This document shows positions 33,711 through 42,496 of a stretch of DNA of 64,000 bases, piece after piece; position 1 is the stretch's first letter, and each line of letters opens with the position of its first letter. The stretch comes from Chloroflexota bacterium (GTDB lineage Bacteria > Chloroflexota > Dehalococcoidia > Lucifugimonadales > SAR202-VII-2): assembly GCA_003228115.1 (NCBI GenBank), contig QEVV01000010.1:27766-91765 (forward strand). Direction: 5' to 3'. The position numbers and the translations under genes are program-made. The notes under the pieces are model-generated. The model did not search any database. It was not told where the DNA came from and saw only the letters and a list, made by a program, of their open reading frames with translations.

Positions 33711-34391
33711 ATGGTTACTGAGCGTCTAACTTTTCCTGTCTCCGGAGCCAGTCTGGAAGGGGCATTGCATCTTCCAGAAGGTGTGGGGCCGTTTCCGGGC
33801 GTCGTTATCTGCCACCCGCACCCTCATTTCGGCGGCTCCATGGACAACAACGTTGTGATTGGTCTCTGCGATGGACTGGTGCGGTCTGGCATTGCTGCTT
33901 TGAGGTTCAACTACCGCGGCATCGGTCTCAGCGAGGGGTCGACGAACGCAGACGGGCAAGACATCCAGGATGCTGTTTCGGCGCTCCGTTACTTGGGCGA
34001 GCGGAGTGAGGTGGACGTGAACCGCCTCGGTATTGCAGGGTATTCTTTCGGAGGCCGAGTCGCCCTTCGCCTCGCTGCAAGCCAACCCTCCGCTATTTGC
34101 GCCGTGGCCTCGGTTGCCTGTCCCACAAAGGACTTGGAAGACCTTGCAGTGCAAGGCATCACTTTACCCAAGCTCCTGATCAACGGTTCCAGAGATAGAA
34201 TCGTATCGGTTGAGGAATTCCAGCGTCTGGTACCCCAATTTCAGGAACCCAAAGAGATCACGGTCATTGAAGGGGCGGACCATTTCTTCTTGGCTAGAGA
34301 AGAAGCGTTAGGTGACCTGGCAGGCCAGTTTTTCACTCAATGGCTAGCCTTGAGGGTGGAGAGCGAGGAAGGGGTCGTGGTGAGGAAGTAG
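33711..34391 (+). CDS. alpha/beta hydrolase (dienelactone-hydrolase-like)
   Basis: A 226-residue alpha/beta hydrolase. The oxyanion-hole region reads VICHPHPHFGGSMDNNVV, the nucleophile elbow is GIAGYSFGGRVAL (Ser in G-Y-S-F-G), and the acid and His are in LLINGSRDRIV and EGADHFFLA. The pattern HPHP.FGG.MDN is typical of a widespread group of small hydrolases of unknown substrate (PF20408/COG2945-like). I chose the ATG at 33711, since the residues coded upstream of it look noncoding. It is divergent from ltaE and followed by the glycine cleavage operon after 157 bp, but with a separate promoter. Confidence 0.85.
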   Translation: MVTERLTFPVSGASLEGALHLPEGVGPFPGVVICHPHPHFGGSMDNNVVIGLCDGLVRSGIAALRFNYRGIGLSEGSTNADGQDIQDAVSALRYLGERSEVDVNRLGIAGYSFGGRVALRLAASQPSAICAVASVACPTKDLEDLAVQGITLPKLLINGSRDRIVSVEEFQRLVPQFQEPKEITVIEGADHFFLAREEALGDLAGQFFTQWLALRVESEEGVVVRK

Positions 34392-34508
34392 GGGGCTAGA
34401 CTTTGGTTTTTTATACCCTTGGCAGGCATACCCTCCTGCATCAGCGTCGCCCGCCCTTCGTTGTGCCTTCCCATCTATGCCGGTCGAGCATCGTTTGCGC
34501 CTACTGCC

Positions 34509-34537
34509 TTGACACCCCGGGCTATGCTTCTTAGCAT
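34509..34537 (+). promoter_or_regulatory. sigma70-type promoter of the gcv operon
   Basis: A perfect -35 TTGACA (34509-34514), a 17-base spacer and the -10 TAGCAT (34532-34537) are followed by the gcvT ATG only 11 bases later. The transcript would have a leader of about five bases, and no ribosome-binding sequence precedes the ATG. Confidence 0.65.
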
Positions 34538-34548
34538 CCCTTCTCACT

Positions 34549-35646
34549 ATGAATGCTCCTCTCAAACGCACGCCCCTGTTTGCAAGCCACGAAGCGCTTG
34601 GCGCTCGGCTTGTACCCTTCGCTGGGTGGGAAATGCCTATCCAGTACCAAGGCATACTGGCCGAGGCGAGGGCCGTTCGTTCAGCCAGCGGCATTTTTGA
34701 CGTTTCCCACATGGGGCGTTTTTTTCTGCAAGGCTCAGCCGCCACCGCGTTGCTGGAGTGGGTGGTCACCAACGGCGTCAGCGATCTTGAGCCTGGCCGT
34801 GCCCGCTATACCCTCCTCTGCAACGAAGCTGGCGGAATACTGGACGACGCCATTTTCTATCGCTTGGAAGAAAACCAGTATCTTTTGGTCGCTAACGCTG
34901 CGAACACTCAGACCATCTGGAACTGGCTGCAACACTGGACGCGAAGGTTCGGTGAGGTTGAAATGGCCGATCGAACCAATGAAACGGCCATGATTGCTTG
35001 TCAGGGTCCCGATGCCAGCGGCTTTCTTGAGACTCTGTTGGGGGCCGATGTAGCACCCCGGCCCTTTCGGTTCGCGCAGGTCGATATCGGCGGGGCTCCG
35101 GTCATGGTGGCCCGGACGGGGTATACAGGCGAGGACGGTTTCGAGGCTATCTTGGACGCCGAGCAGGCTGTTGGCCTCTGGGCCCGGCTTCTGGGGCTTG
35201 GCGCTGTTCCCTGCGGGCTCGGCGCTCGCGATGTCCTGCGCCTCGAGGCTGGACTGCCCCTCCACGGCAACGATATCGACACAGAGACCAATCCGGTGGA
35301 GGCTGGCCTGGAGCGGTTCGTTAGATGGGACAAGGACTTCTGTGGGGCAGAGGCGTTGCGCAGAGCAAAAGAGGAGGGTCCTCGCCGACTCCTGGCAGGG
35401 TTTAGGGTGGATGGCCGCAACATCCCACGGCCTGGCTACGACATCCAAAACATTGACGGGAGGAGGGTGGGGACAGCAACCAGCGGGGGGTATTCGCCAA
35501 GCCTTGACACCAATATTGGGCTCGGCTACGTTGACCCTGCACTGGCCACCCCGGATACCACCCTCGTGATCGATATTCGGGGCCGTTCAATTGAGGCCCA
35601 GGTAGTGGCCTTACCCTTCTATTCCCGGAGGCGGATGAAGCCATGA
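34549..35646 (+). CDS. gcvT: glycine cleavage T protein (aminomethyltransferase)
   Basis: A 365-residue T-protein. LVPFAGWEMPIQYQGILAEA and GIFDVSHMGRFFL are the family N-terminal motifs, VMVARTGYTGEDGFEAIL is the folate-domain motif, and GLGARDVLRLEAGLPLHGND contains the catalytic Asp. The C-terminal barrel has GTATSGGYSPSLDTNIGLGY. It transfers the methylene unit from the lipoyl arm of H-protein to tetrahydrofolate and releases ammonia. First gene of gcvT-gcvH-gcvPA-gcvPB; its TGA overlaps the gcvH ATG by four bases. Confidence 0.97.
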   Translation: MNAPLKRTPLFASHEALGARLVPFAGWEMPIQYQGILAEARAVRSASGIFDVSHMGRFFLQGSAATALLEWVVTNGVSDLEPGRARYTLLCNEAGGILDDAIFYRLEENQYLLVANAANTQTIWNWLQHWTRRFGEVEMADRTNETAMIACQGPDASGFLETLLGADVAPRPFRFAQVDIGGAPVMVARTGYTGEDGFEAILDAEQAVGLWARLLGLGAVPCGLGARDVLRLEAGLPLHGNDIDTETNPVEAGLERFVRWDKDFCGAEALRRAKEEGPRRLLAGFRVDGRNIPRPGYDIQNIDGRRVGTATSGGYSPSLDTNIGLGYVDPALATPDTTLVIDIRGRSIEAQVVALPFYSRRRMKP

Positions 35647-36023
35647 ACCCAGACGATCGCCGGTACACAAAAGAGCACGAGTGGGTCAAGGTCGAGGGCG
35701 ATGGCAAGGCTCGCATCGGCATCACGGCCTATGCGGTGGAAGAGTTGGGCGACGTAGTCTACTTCGAGTTGCCCAATGCCGGGGAATCGGTGAGCCAGGC
35801 TCAGAAGTTCGGCGAGGTAGAGTCAGTCAAAGCCGTCTCCGACCTTTTCGCCCCTGTCAGTGGAGAGATCCTGGAAGTGAACCCAGAGTTGTCCAACCGC
35901 CCAGAGGCAGTGAACGAAGATCCTTGGGAAAAGGGTTGGCTACTGGTGGTCCGGCTGCAGGACGACGCGGAGTTGGGTGGGACCATGTCTGCCCAGGAAT
36001 ACTCCGACCTCACCTCCACCTAG
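35643..36023 (+). CDS. gcvH: glycine cleavage H protein
   Basis: A 126-residue lipoyl carrier. RYTKEHEWVKVEGDGKARIG and GITAYAVEELGDVVYFELP lead to FGEVESVKAVSDLFAPVSG, in which Lys63 is the lipoylation site. PELSNRPEAVNEDPWEKGWL ends the domain. It shuttles the aminomethyl group between P, T and L proteins. It overlaps gcvT by four bases. No lipoate ligase or synthase gene, and no L-protein gene, is in the window. Confidence 0.98.
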   Translation: MNPDDRRYTKEHEWVKVEGDGKARIGITAYAVEELGDVVYFELPNAGESVSQAQKFGEVESVKAVSDLFAPVSGEILEVNPELSNRPEAVNEDPWEKGWLLVVRLQDDAELGGTMSAQEYSDLTST

Positions 36024-36086
36024 AGGCGGCTTGGCCCTCTAGCGTTTTTCATTGCTCCACCCTGCTGCTCTTAGGGAAGTGCGCCC

Positions 36087-37403
36087 ATGACGCTGTCCAG
36101 CCACCCGTATATTCCCAATACTCAACATGATCGCCAGGAAATGATGCGGGCCATCGGCGTGGCCAGCTTGGAGGAACTGTTCGAGGATATTCCCGCTGGC
36201 TATCGAAATCCCACGCTAGACCTTCCTCCGGCTCTTTCCGAGTTGGGAGTGAAGCAGGATATTGAGAGGCTCGCCGCCCGTAATGCCCATGTTGGCAGCC
36301 ATCGCTCTTTCTTGGGCGGGGGCGCCTACAACCACTTCATCCCGTCGGTTGTCGGCGCGATGCTGAACCGGGGCGAGTTTCTTACCTGCTACACCCCCTA
36401 CCAGGCAGAAGTTGCCCAGGGGACCCTCCAGGTAGCCTTCGAGTTTCAGTCGTTGGTGTCGCAACTCATGCAAATGGAGGTCACCAACGCCGGTATGTAC
36501 GACGGGGCAACCGCCCTGGCTGAGGCTGCGCTGATGGCCTGCCGCACTACAGGACGAAGCAGGATCGTCTTACTGGACACTATTTCTCCCTACTACGCCC
36601 AGGTGGTTTGTACCTATGCCGAGCCACAAGGGCTTCAGGTGGAGACAACGTCGGCTTTAACAGCTGATGTCGCCGGAGCCGCTTGTCTCGTAGTCCAGAG
36701 TCCTAACTTCTTCGGCTACTTGGAAGATATGGCGAGTTTGGAAAAGAAGGCCCACGCTGACGGCGGCCTTTTTGTCGTCTCCATGGACCCTACGGCGATG
36801 GGACTCTTCAAGCCCCCAGGCGCCTATGACGCTGACATTGCCACGGCCGAGGGGCAATCTCTGGGAGTTCCATTGAGTTACGGCGGACCCTATGTGGGAC
36901 TGTTCTCGTGCAAGGAGGGGTTTCTGCGCCAGATGCCGGGCCGGATCGTCGGTCGCACCACCGACACAGAAGGCCGCGAAGGCTACGTGCTCACGCTTCA
37001 AGCGAGGGAACAACACATCAGGCGTCAGCGAGCTACTTCAAACATTTGTACCTCCACCCACCTAGTGGCGCTTGCGGTGGCTGTCCATCTTGCCACCATG
37101 GGCAAGCAAGGCCTGAAGGATGTGGCTACCGCCTGCTACCACAAGGCCCACTACGCAGCGCAACGCATTGCTGCACTTTCAAGGTTTGCTCTGCCTTTGG
37201 AAGGAGTCTTTTTCAAAGAGTTCGCTGTCACTTGTCCCATTGCCCCCGCCGAGATCAACCACCGCTTGCTGGAGAGAGGCATTGTTGGGGGCCTGGATGT
37301 CAGCAACCTGATACCCAACGGCATGCTTATCGCAATAACGGAGATGAATTCCAGAGAAGATATTGATGGCCTGGTTGACGCGCTGGAAGAGGTGACGCGG
37401 TGA
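36087..37403 (+). CDS. gcvPA: glycine dehydrogenase (decarboxylating) subunit 1
   Basis: The 438-residue first half of a split P-protein. HPYIPNTQHDRQEMMRAIGV and ELFEDIPAGYR are the family N-terminus. GGGAYNHFIPSVVGAMLNRG and FLTCYTPYQAEVAQGTLQ, then EVTNAGMYDGATALAEAALM, complete the motif set. It lacks the PLP-binding Lys, which is on subunit 2. Split P-proteins are common in Chloroflexota, Firmicutes and archaea, fused ones in Proteobacteria. It overlaps gcvPB by four bases (GTGA). Confidence 0.97.
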   Translation: MTLSSHPYIPNTQHDRQEMMRAIGVASLEELFEDIPAGYRNPTLDLPPALSELGVKQDIERLAARNAHVGSHRSFLGGGAYNHFIPSVVGAMLNRGEFLTCYTPYQAEVAQGTLQVAFEFQSLVSQLMQMEVTNAGMYDGATALAEAALMACRTTGRSRIVLLDTISPYYAQVVCTYAEPQGLQVETTSALTADVAGAACLVVQSPNFFGYLEDMASLEKKAHADGGLFVVSMDPTAMGLFKPPGAYDADIATAEGQSLGVPLSYGGPYVGLFSCKEGFLRQMPGRIVGRTTDTEGREGYVLTLQAREQHIRRQRATSNICTSTHLVALAVAVHLATMGKQGLKDVATACYHKAHYAAQRIAALSRFALPLEGVFFKEFAVTCPIAPAEINHRLLERGIVGGLDVSNLIPNGMLIAITEMNSREDIDGLVDALEEVTR

Positions 37404-38881
37404 TCGGGCCTGGAACGCAGCTTGAACAGCAACGACGCCTTCTGCTCATGGACCGGAGCCGTCCGGGACGCCGTGGTGTTGCCATGCCCGGGCTGGATGT
37501 GCCGGAGCACGACCTGCCTTCGGCTGATCTCCTGAGGGCCGACCTGCCCTTGCCTGAGGTATCGCAGCTTGAGGTAGTTCGATACTTCACCCTGCTGTCA
37601 CAGCTCAACTTCAGTGTGGACACGAACTTCTATCCGCTTGGAAGCTGCACCATGAAGTACAACCCACGCATCAATGAGGACGTGGCCAGGATCCCCGGTG
37701 TGGCGGGTGTACACCCCCTACAGCCTACCGAGGGCGCACAGGGGGCATTGGAACTCATGCACCGGCTGCAAGACATGCTGGCTGAGATCACCGGCATGGT
37801 TGCTACCAGTCTTGCTCCACTTGCCGGCGCTCATGGCGAGCTGGCTGGCGTACTAATGATCCGCGCTTACCACCACTCCCGCGGTGAAGCTCAGCGGACC
37901 AAAATGTTGGTTCCTGACAGCGCCCACGGCACCAACCCGGCGACGGCGGCGATGGCGGGGTATGACGTCGTTAGCATTCCCTCTGACGAGCGAGGGAATA
38001 TGGACCTGGATGCCCTACGAGAGGCTTCCGACGACAACTTGGCCGGGCTGATGATTACGTTGCCCAGCACTCTGGGCCTATTCGACACCGGCGTGTTGGA
38101 CGTAGTGCGCATCGTGCATGAGGCTGGCGGGCTGGTCTATGGCGATGGAGCCAACATGAACGCCTTGATGGGCCGGGCCAAGCTCGGCGCGCTGGGTTTC
38201 GACGTGGTGCACTTGAACCTCCACAAGACCTTCAGCACGCCCCACGGTGGTGGTGGGCCCGGCGCGGGGCCCGTCTGCGTCAACCAGACCTTAGCGCCGT
38301 TTCTGCCCAGCCCCGTTGTGAGCGAAGAAGAGGGGGAAGGGGGGTCGTGGTTCTCTCTGGATGACCCTCAGCAGTCGATAGGACGGCTTGGAGGATTCCA
38401 GGGGAACTTTGGCGTGCTCGTGCGGGCCTACGCCTACCTTCGGAGCCTAGGGGAGGACGGTCTGAAGGCTGTAACCGACAACGCGGTGCTTAACGCTAAC
38501 TATGTCATGCAGGGCCTCAGACCTCATTACGACCTTCCCTACGACCGTACCTGCATGCATGAGGCTGTGTTCTCGGCTCGTCGGCAGGAAGCCCAAGGCC
38601 TCAAGGCACTGGACGTTGCCAAGCGCTTGCTGGACTACGGGATACATGCTCCCACCATGTACTTTCCCCTGATCGTGGGAGAGGCCTTGATGATTGAGCC
38701 AACTGAGGCAGAAACGAAAGAGACGCTGGACTATTTCATTGAGGTGATGGAACATATCGCCGGTGAGGCGATGGAGGATCCGGAAACTGTAAGGGGGGCG
38801 CCGTATGGCGCGGCCAATACCCGTCTGGATGAGGCGGGAGCGGCACGACATCCGGACCTTCGCTGGAAGCCCGCGAGTTAG
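37400..38881 (+). CDS. gcvPB: glycine dehydrogenase (decarboxylating) subunit 2
   Basis: The 493-residue PLP-carrying half of the P-protein. YPLGSCTMKYNPRINED and LSQLNFSVDTNFYPLGS are the N-terminal markers. VPDSAHGTNPATAAMAGYDV binds cofactor, and LNLHKTFSTPHGGGGPGAGP contains Lys276, which forms the Schiff base. With subunit 1 it decarboxylates glycine and loads the aminomethyl group on H-protein. The start is a GTG overlapping gcvPA. The gap of 62 bp to tpx has no terminator, so tpx may be read from the same transcript. Confidence 0.97.
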   Translation: MIGPGTQLEQQRRLLLMDRSRPGRRGVAMPGLDVPEHDLPSADLLRADLPLPEVSQLEVVRYFTLLSQLNFSVDTNFYPLGSCTMKYNPRINEDVARIPGVAGVHPLQPTEGAQGALELMHRLQDMLAEITGMVATSLAPLAGAHGELAGVLMIRAYHHSRGEAQRTKMLVPDSAHGTNPATAAMAGYDVVSIPSDERGNMDLDALREASDDNLAGLMITLPSTLGLFDTGVLDVVRIVHEAGGLVYGDGANMNALMGRAKLGALGFDVVHLNLHKTFSTPHGGGGPGAGPVCVNQTLAPFLPSPVVSEEEGEGGSWFSLDDPQQSIGRLGGFQGNFGVLVRAYAYLRSLGEDGLKAVTDNAVLNANYVMQGLRPHYDLPYDRTCMHEAVFSARRQEAQGLKALDVAKRLLDYGIHAPTMYFPLIVGEALMIEPTEAETKETLDYFIEVMEHIAGEAMEDPETVRGAPYGAANTRLDEAGAARHPDLRWKPAS

Positions 38882-38943
38882 GGCTCTTCCAGCATGGGAA
38901 TGCTTGGGGGCTTGCACTACAAATTTTTTATGAGGTGATTCTT

Positions 38944-39468
38944 ATGGCAGTGGAAAGGACAGGAGTGTACACGTCGAGGGGCAACCCGCTCACGCTGGTT
39001 GGGCCTGAGATGACGGCTGGGCAAAAGGCTCCGGACTTCACGGTGTTGGGGCAGGGGTTGAAGCCGATCAAGCTGAGCGATAGCTCCGGCAAGGTACGAA
39101 TTATTGCTTCCGTTCCCTCTTTGGACACGGGCGTTTGCTCCGAGGAAACAATCAAATTTAACGAGCTGGCCGCTGGTCTGCCTGATAACGCGGAGATACT
39201 CACCCTGAGCATGGATCTACCGTTCGCTCAGGGCCGCTGGTGCGGCGCAAACGGCATTGAGAGTTTGACGACAGCCTCTGACTTCAAGGATAGGGAGTTT
39301 CAAGAGGCCTACGGGGTTAAGGTGAAGGAGACGGGTCTGCTAGCTAGAGCCGTTTTCGTAGTCGGCAAGGACGACACGGTAAAGTACGTTCAATATCTCT
39401 CCGAAAACCTGGATTTGCCCGACTTCGACGCGGCCATGGCCGCCGCCAAAGCGGCGGCCTCAGAATAG
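38944..39468 (+). CDS. tpx: thiol peroxidase (Tpx, atypical 2-Cys peroxiredoxin)
   Basis: A 174-residue peroxiredoxin. ERTGVYTSRGNPLTLVG and GQKAPDFTVLGQGL are typical Tpx N-terminal sequence, and ASVPSLDTGVCSEETIKF carries the peroxidatic Cys65. Cys100 in AQGRWCGANG is the resolving Cys, as in the Tpx intramolecular pair. It reduces hydroperoxides with thioredoxin. GAGGTGA sits six bases before the ATG at 38944. An intrinsic terminator follows at 39491. Confidence 0.95.
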   Translation: MAVERTGVYTSRGNPLTLVGPEMTAGQKAPDFTVLGQGLKPIKLSDSSGKVRIIASVPSLDTGVCSEETIKFNELAAGLPDNAEILTLSMDLPFAQGRWCGANGIESLTTASDFKDREFQEAYGVKVKETGLLARAVFVVGKDDTVKYVQYLSENLDLPDFDAAMAAAKAAASE

Positions 39469-39490
39469 CTCCCACATTAGCTACTTGGCA

Positions 39491-39527
39491 GAAGCGCCAG
39501 GCGCAGGTGGCCTGGCGCTTCTTTGTT
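39491..39527 (+). terminator. intrinsic terminator after tpx
   Basis: A 12-bp perfect stem GAAGCGCCAGGC/GCCTGGCGCTTC with a 7-base loop is followed by TTTGTT, 22 bp after the tpx stop. Confidence 0.9.
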
Positions 39528-39712
39528 CTTCGAGGAGTGGCTAGATGACAGCCGACGGAGGGCTCTTATAAGCTTCGGCTGTGAGCGGCTGTAGGGAAAG
39601 GGGTCAGCTGTTGGTGTGGACTTGAGGCGGGAGCTCCTTCGTTGACAGCCCCAATCCCTCATGCTAGCGTTCTGCTGGTTAACTCTTTCCTGTCCAAGCG
39701 GAGGTTTCGGCG

Positions 39713-40861
39713 TTGGCGAAGCACGGATTTCGGATTTTTGACAGCGATATTCACATCATTGAGCCTGGCGATCTCTACCAGCGCTTCATTGAGGATTCCT
39801 TCAAGGATAGGGCGCCCTTCAAGGAACGGTCCATGGTGAGCGGCGTAGATAAATGGGTCGTTGATGGCATACCGCACCCCTACTGGGTGGACTGGCCGCA
39901 GTTCCTCCAAGCCAACCTTAGGCTCGAGAACAAGAAGGAGGCTACGCCTTTTCAGGTGAAGGCCTATGAGAGGGGGTTTGACGCAGAGACAACCCTGGAG
40001 GCTATGGATCTTGAGGGCGTCGATGTGTCGGTGCTTTTCAGGACCCACGGAATCATCGGGCAGGCCATCGACACGTTGGAGCCTGTCTTTGGACTGGCGC
40101 TTTGCCGGGCCTACAACAACTGGCTGTCTGACTACTGCAAAACGAACCCGGAACGTATGAAGGGGGCTGGACTCATCCCTCTTCACGATATCGACATGGC
40201 CATTGAGGAGGCCCGCAGGGTGGTCCTCGAACTGGGCTTCCCTGCCGTCTCCATCCACCCTGAGCCGGTGAACGACCGAGTTTTCTATGACACGGAGGTT
40301 GAGCCTCTGTGGGACGAATTGGAGCGTTTGGGCGTGGCTGCCTGCTTTCACGGTACCTCTACAGGACCGTCTACCCATGATTTCAGCCGAAAGTATCTGG
40401 GCCACCCGGCGGGGCGGACATTCACTCACGCGTTGTCCTTTCCAACCCAGATGATGACTGCCATTGCCGGTATGACACTGAGCGGGGTGTTGGAGCGCCA
40501 TCCCAGGCTGCGGGTCGGCTTCTTGGAGGCCAACTGCGCCTGGATTCCCTGGCTCCTCTACCGCTTGGACGATCAGTGGCACAAGTATGCGGACTCGCCG
40601 TTGGAGAAGCCTCCTAGCGATTACTTTCTCCGTCAGTGCGTCGCTTCAGCTGATGCTGACGAGTACTTGATTGAAGACGTTATCCGAAGGATCGGCGACC
40701 ATCACCTGGTACTGTCTACCGACTACCCGCACCCTGATAGCGCCTTCCCAAATGCAATCCACGAGTTCATGGAACTGGAAGTCTCGGATGCCAGCAGGCG
40801 AAAGATCCTGTGGGACAACAGCGCCAGGCTCTACGGTATCGAGGTGCCGGCGAAAGCGTAG
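39713..40861 (+). CDS. ACMSD-type amidohydrolase (382 aa)
   Basis: A second amidohydrolase-2 protein, clearly related in layout to the one at 25.8-27.0 kb. FDSDIHIIEPGDLYQRF gives the D-x-H-x-x-E metal-ligand pattern, VSVLFRTHGII follows, and AACFHGTSTGPSTHDF carries the barrel His. LRVGFLEANCAWIPWLLYRL and LVLSTDYPHPDSAFPNAI hold the C-terminal motifs, including the Asp. Substrate is unknown. The start is TTG at 39713 with GGAGG nine bases upstream. Together with the CoA transferase and the Tct transporter that follow, it could serve uptake and breakdown of an aromatic or other carboxylate; that link is inference. Confidence 0.85.
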   Translation: MAKHGFRIFDSDIHIIEPGDLYQRFIEDSFKDRAPFKERSMVSGVDKWVVDGIPHPYWVDWPQFLQANLRLENKKEATPFQVKAYERGFDAETTLEAMDLEGVDVSVLFRTHGIIGQAIDTLEPVFGLALCRAYNNWLSDYCKTNPERMKGAGLIPLHDIDMAIEEARRVVLELGFPAVSIHPEPVNDRVFYDTEVEPLWDELERLGVAACFHGTSTGPSTHDFSRKYLGHPAGRTFTHALSFPTQMMTAIAGMTLSGVLERHPRLRVGFLEANCAWIPWLLYRLDDQWHKYADSPLEKPPSDYFLRQCVASADADEYLIEDVIRRIGDHHLVLSTDYPHPDSAFPNAIHEFMELEVSDASRRKILWDNSARLYGIEVPAKA

Positions 40862-41008
40862 CGGCGGGCGGGCTTTGAGGGGTTGACGTGGGGACTTCGC
40901 CTAGGGTTGCTTCTATGCTCTGCCTGATCGCCTAACGCGACTACTTGCTTACAATGACTAGGGTCCGAGGCGGACCTTCGGGTGCTCAGCTTGGCTATGC
41001 AGTGGCCC

Positions 41009-42235
41009 CTACAACGCCCCCTCAGATGTCAACGAAGCCAGCTCCGCTTCCGTTATGCCCAGCATCTCGCAGTACACTTCCCGGTTGGCTGTGCCAAGCT
41101 CCTTTGGCCCCAGGTGTTTGATCCTTCCGGGCGTGCGCGTTAGGTGAGGAACTACGCCGGGCAGACCCACTTTCCCTAACACGGGGTCCATCACGTTCAC
41201 CAACGTTTCCCTCGCCCAATACTGAGGGTCTTCAAAGATGCCGTCGATTGGGTAGACGGGCGCTGCTGGGATTTCGGCGTCATCCAGGATGTTCCACGCT
41301 TCCTTCATTGAGTGAGCCATGGTGAACTCTGTGACGGCGTTATCAACTTCTTCCATGTGTTCAATGCGGGCCGTCACCGTCGAGAATCGGGGGTCGTCCG
41401 CAAGCTCCGGCCTTCCCATTGCCTTACCCAGGGTGGCCCATTGGTGGTCCATGTTGCAGGCAATGGAGATCCATTTGCCGTCTTTGCAGGGATACTGGCT
41501 GTGCGGTGCTGCCATCGGGGTGCCCCGGCCGACAGGGCCGCGAATGAGTCCTTTAACGCTGTATTGGATCGCCAGTGTGTCCATGATGCGGAATATTGAT
41601 TCGTAGAGGGCGGCGTCCACCACCTGGCCCTCACCGGTCTTGCGGCGGTACTCCAGTGCTATGAGAACGCCTATTGTGGAAAACATCCCGGTGATGTAGT
41701 CGGTCATTGTTGTTGAACCGGGCGTGAGGGCTGGCATCTCAGGCGTGCCAGCCAACCAGGTCAGCCCTCCGAAAGCCTGGGCAACTCTTGCATAACCCGG
41801 CTTGGGGCTGTACGGGCCCGTCTGCCCGTAACCTGATACCCGGACCATAATGATGTCGGGCCGGACCGCCTTCAGGTCCTCGTAGCCAAAACCCAGCCGT
41901 TCAGCAGTGCCTGGCTGGAAGCTCTCGACAACTATGTCGCACTGAGAGGCAAGTTGGAGGACGAGTTCCTTGACTCTGGGGTGCCGGAGGTTGGCTGTGA
42001 TGCACTTCTTGTTGCGGGACTCCTGAGCCCAAAACAGGCCAACGCCGTTCTGGGCCATCTGCTCGCCCCCCAATGTCCGCAGGGGATCGCCGGAGCCCGG
42101 GCGTTCTACTTTGATAACCTCGGCGCCGAACTCGGCAAGGAGAGTGGCGCAAAAAGGCCCTGCAACGTTCATTCCCATGTCTAGTACCCGAAGTCCTTCC
42201 AAGGCTTCCGGGGCAATTGAACCTTCGTTGGTCAT
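41009..42235 (-). CDS. class III CoA transferase (CaiB/BaiF family)
   Basis: A 408-residue CoA transferase. LRVLDMGMNVAGPFCATLLA and FGAEVIKVERPGSGDPLRTL form the conserved N-terminus, and DIVVESFQPGTAERLGFGYE and PDIIMVRVSGYGQTGP the Rossmann region. The catalytic Asp is in PGSTTMTDYITGMF. GRGTPMAAPHSQYPCKDGKW follows in the large domain. Members move CoA between carboxylic acids (formyl-CoA:oxalate, carnitine, and many others). Substrate cannot be deduced. It converges on the amidohydrolase at 39.7 kb and is divergent from tctA. Confidence 0.92.
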   Translation of the reverse strand: MTNEGSIAPEALEGLRVLDMGMNVAGPFCATLLAEFGAEVIKVERPGSGDPLRTLGGEQMAQNGVGLFWAQESRNKKCITANLRHPRVKELVLQLASQCDIVVESFQPGTAERLGFGYEDLKAVRPDIIMVRVSGYGQTGPYSPKPGYARVAQAFGGLTWLAGTPEMPALTPGSTTMTDYITGMFSTIGVLIALEYRRKTGEGQVVDAALYESIFRIMDTLAIQYSVKGLIRGPVGRGTPMAAPHSQYPCKDGKWISIACNMDHQWATLGKAMGRPELADDPRFSTVTARIEHMEEVDNAVTEFTMAHSMKEAWNILDDAEIPAAPVYPIDGIFEDPQYWARETLVNVMDPVLGKVGLPGVVPHLTRTPGRIKHLGPKELGTANREVYCEMLGITEAELASLTSEGAL

Positions 42236-42496
42236 ACCTTCTCCAGCCGGGAGTGTCGCCTGAGCCTACGGGGGCGGCGTAGTCGTGTCAACAGGCGTTC
42301 ATGGTACCTTGGCGACTATTGACAAATGGTATGGGTTGCTCCACTCTGCCACACAGGGCTGCGGCACTGTCAGCAGCCTCTTTAGCCACATATTGACGCT
42401 CAGGACGACTAGTACAATGTAGGTTTGCTTTGGGCAGGGCGCTAACCATGCGCGGTTCGAGGCCTTACCTCACTCCTAGCGGTAGATGCTTATCAT

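Noticed and set aside
34392..34548. Glycine riboswitch upstream of gcvT
   Set aside because: No tandem aptamer fits in 157 bp, and the best promoter lies only 11 bp before the start codon.
39659..40582. 307-residue minus-strand frame opposite the 39.7-kb amidohydrolase
   Set aside because: The plus-strand frame has the family motifs; the antisense frame shows none.
42393..42418. Sigma70 promoter (TTGACG...TACAAT) upstream of tctA
   Set aside because: The spacer is only 14 bases, outside the functional range, so the boxes are probably chance.
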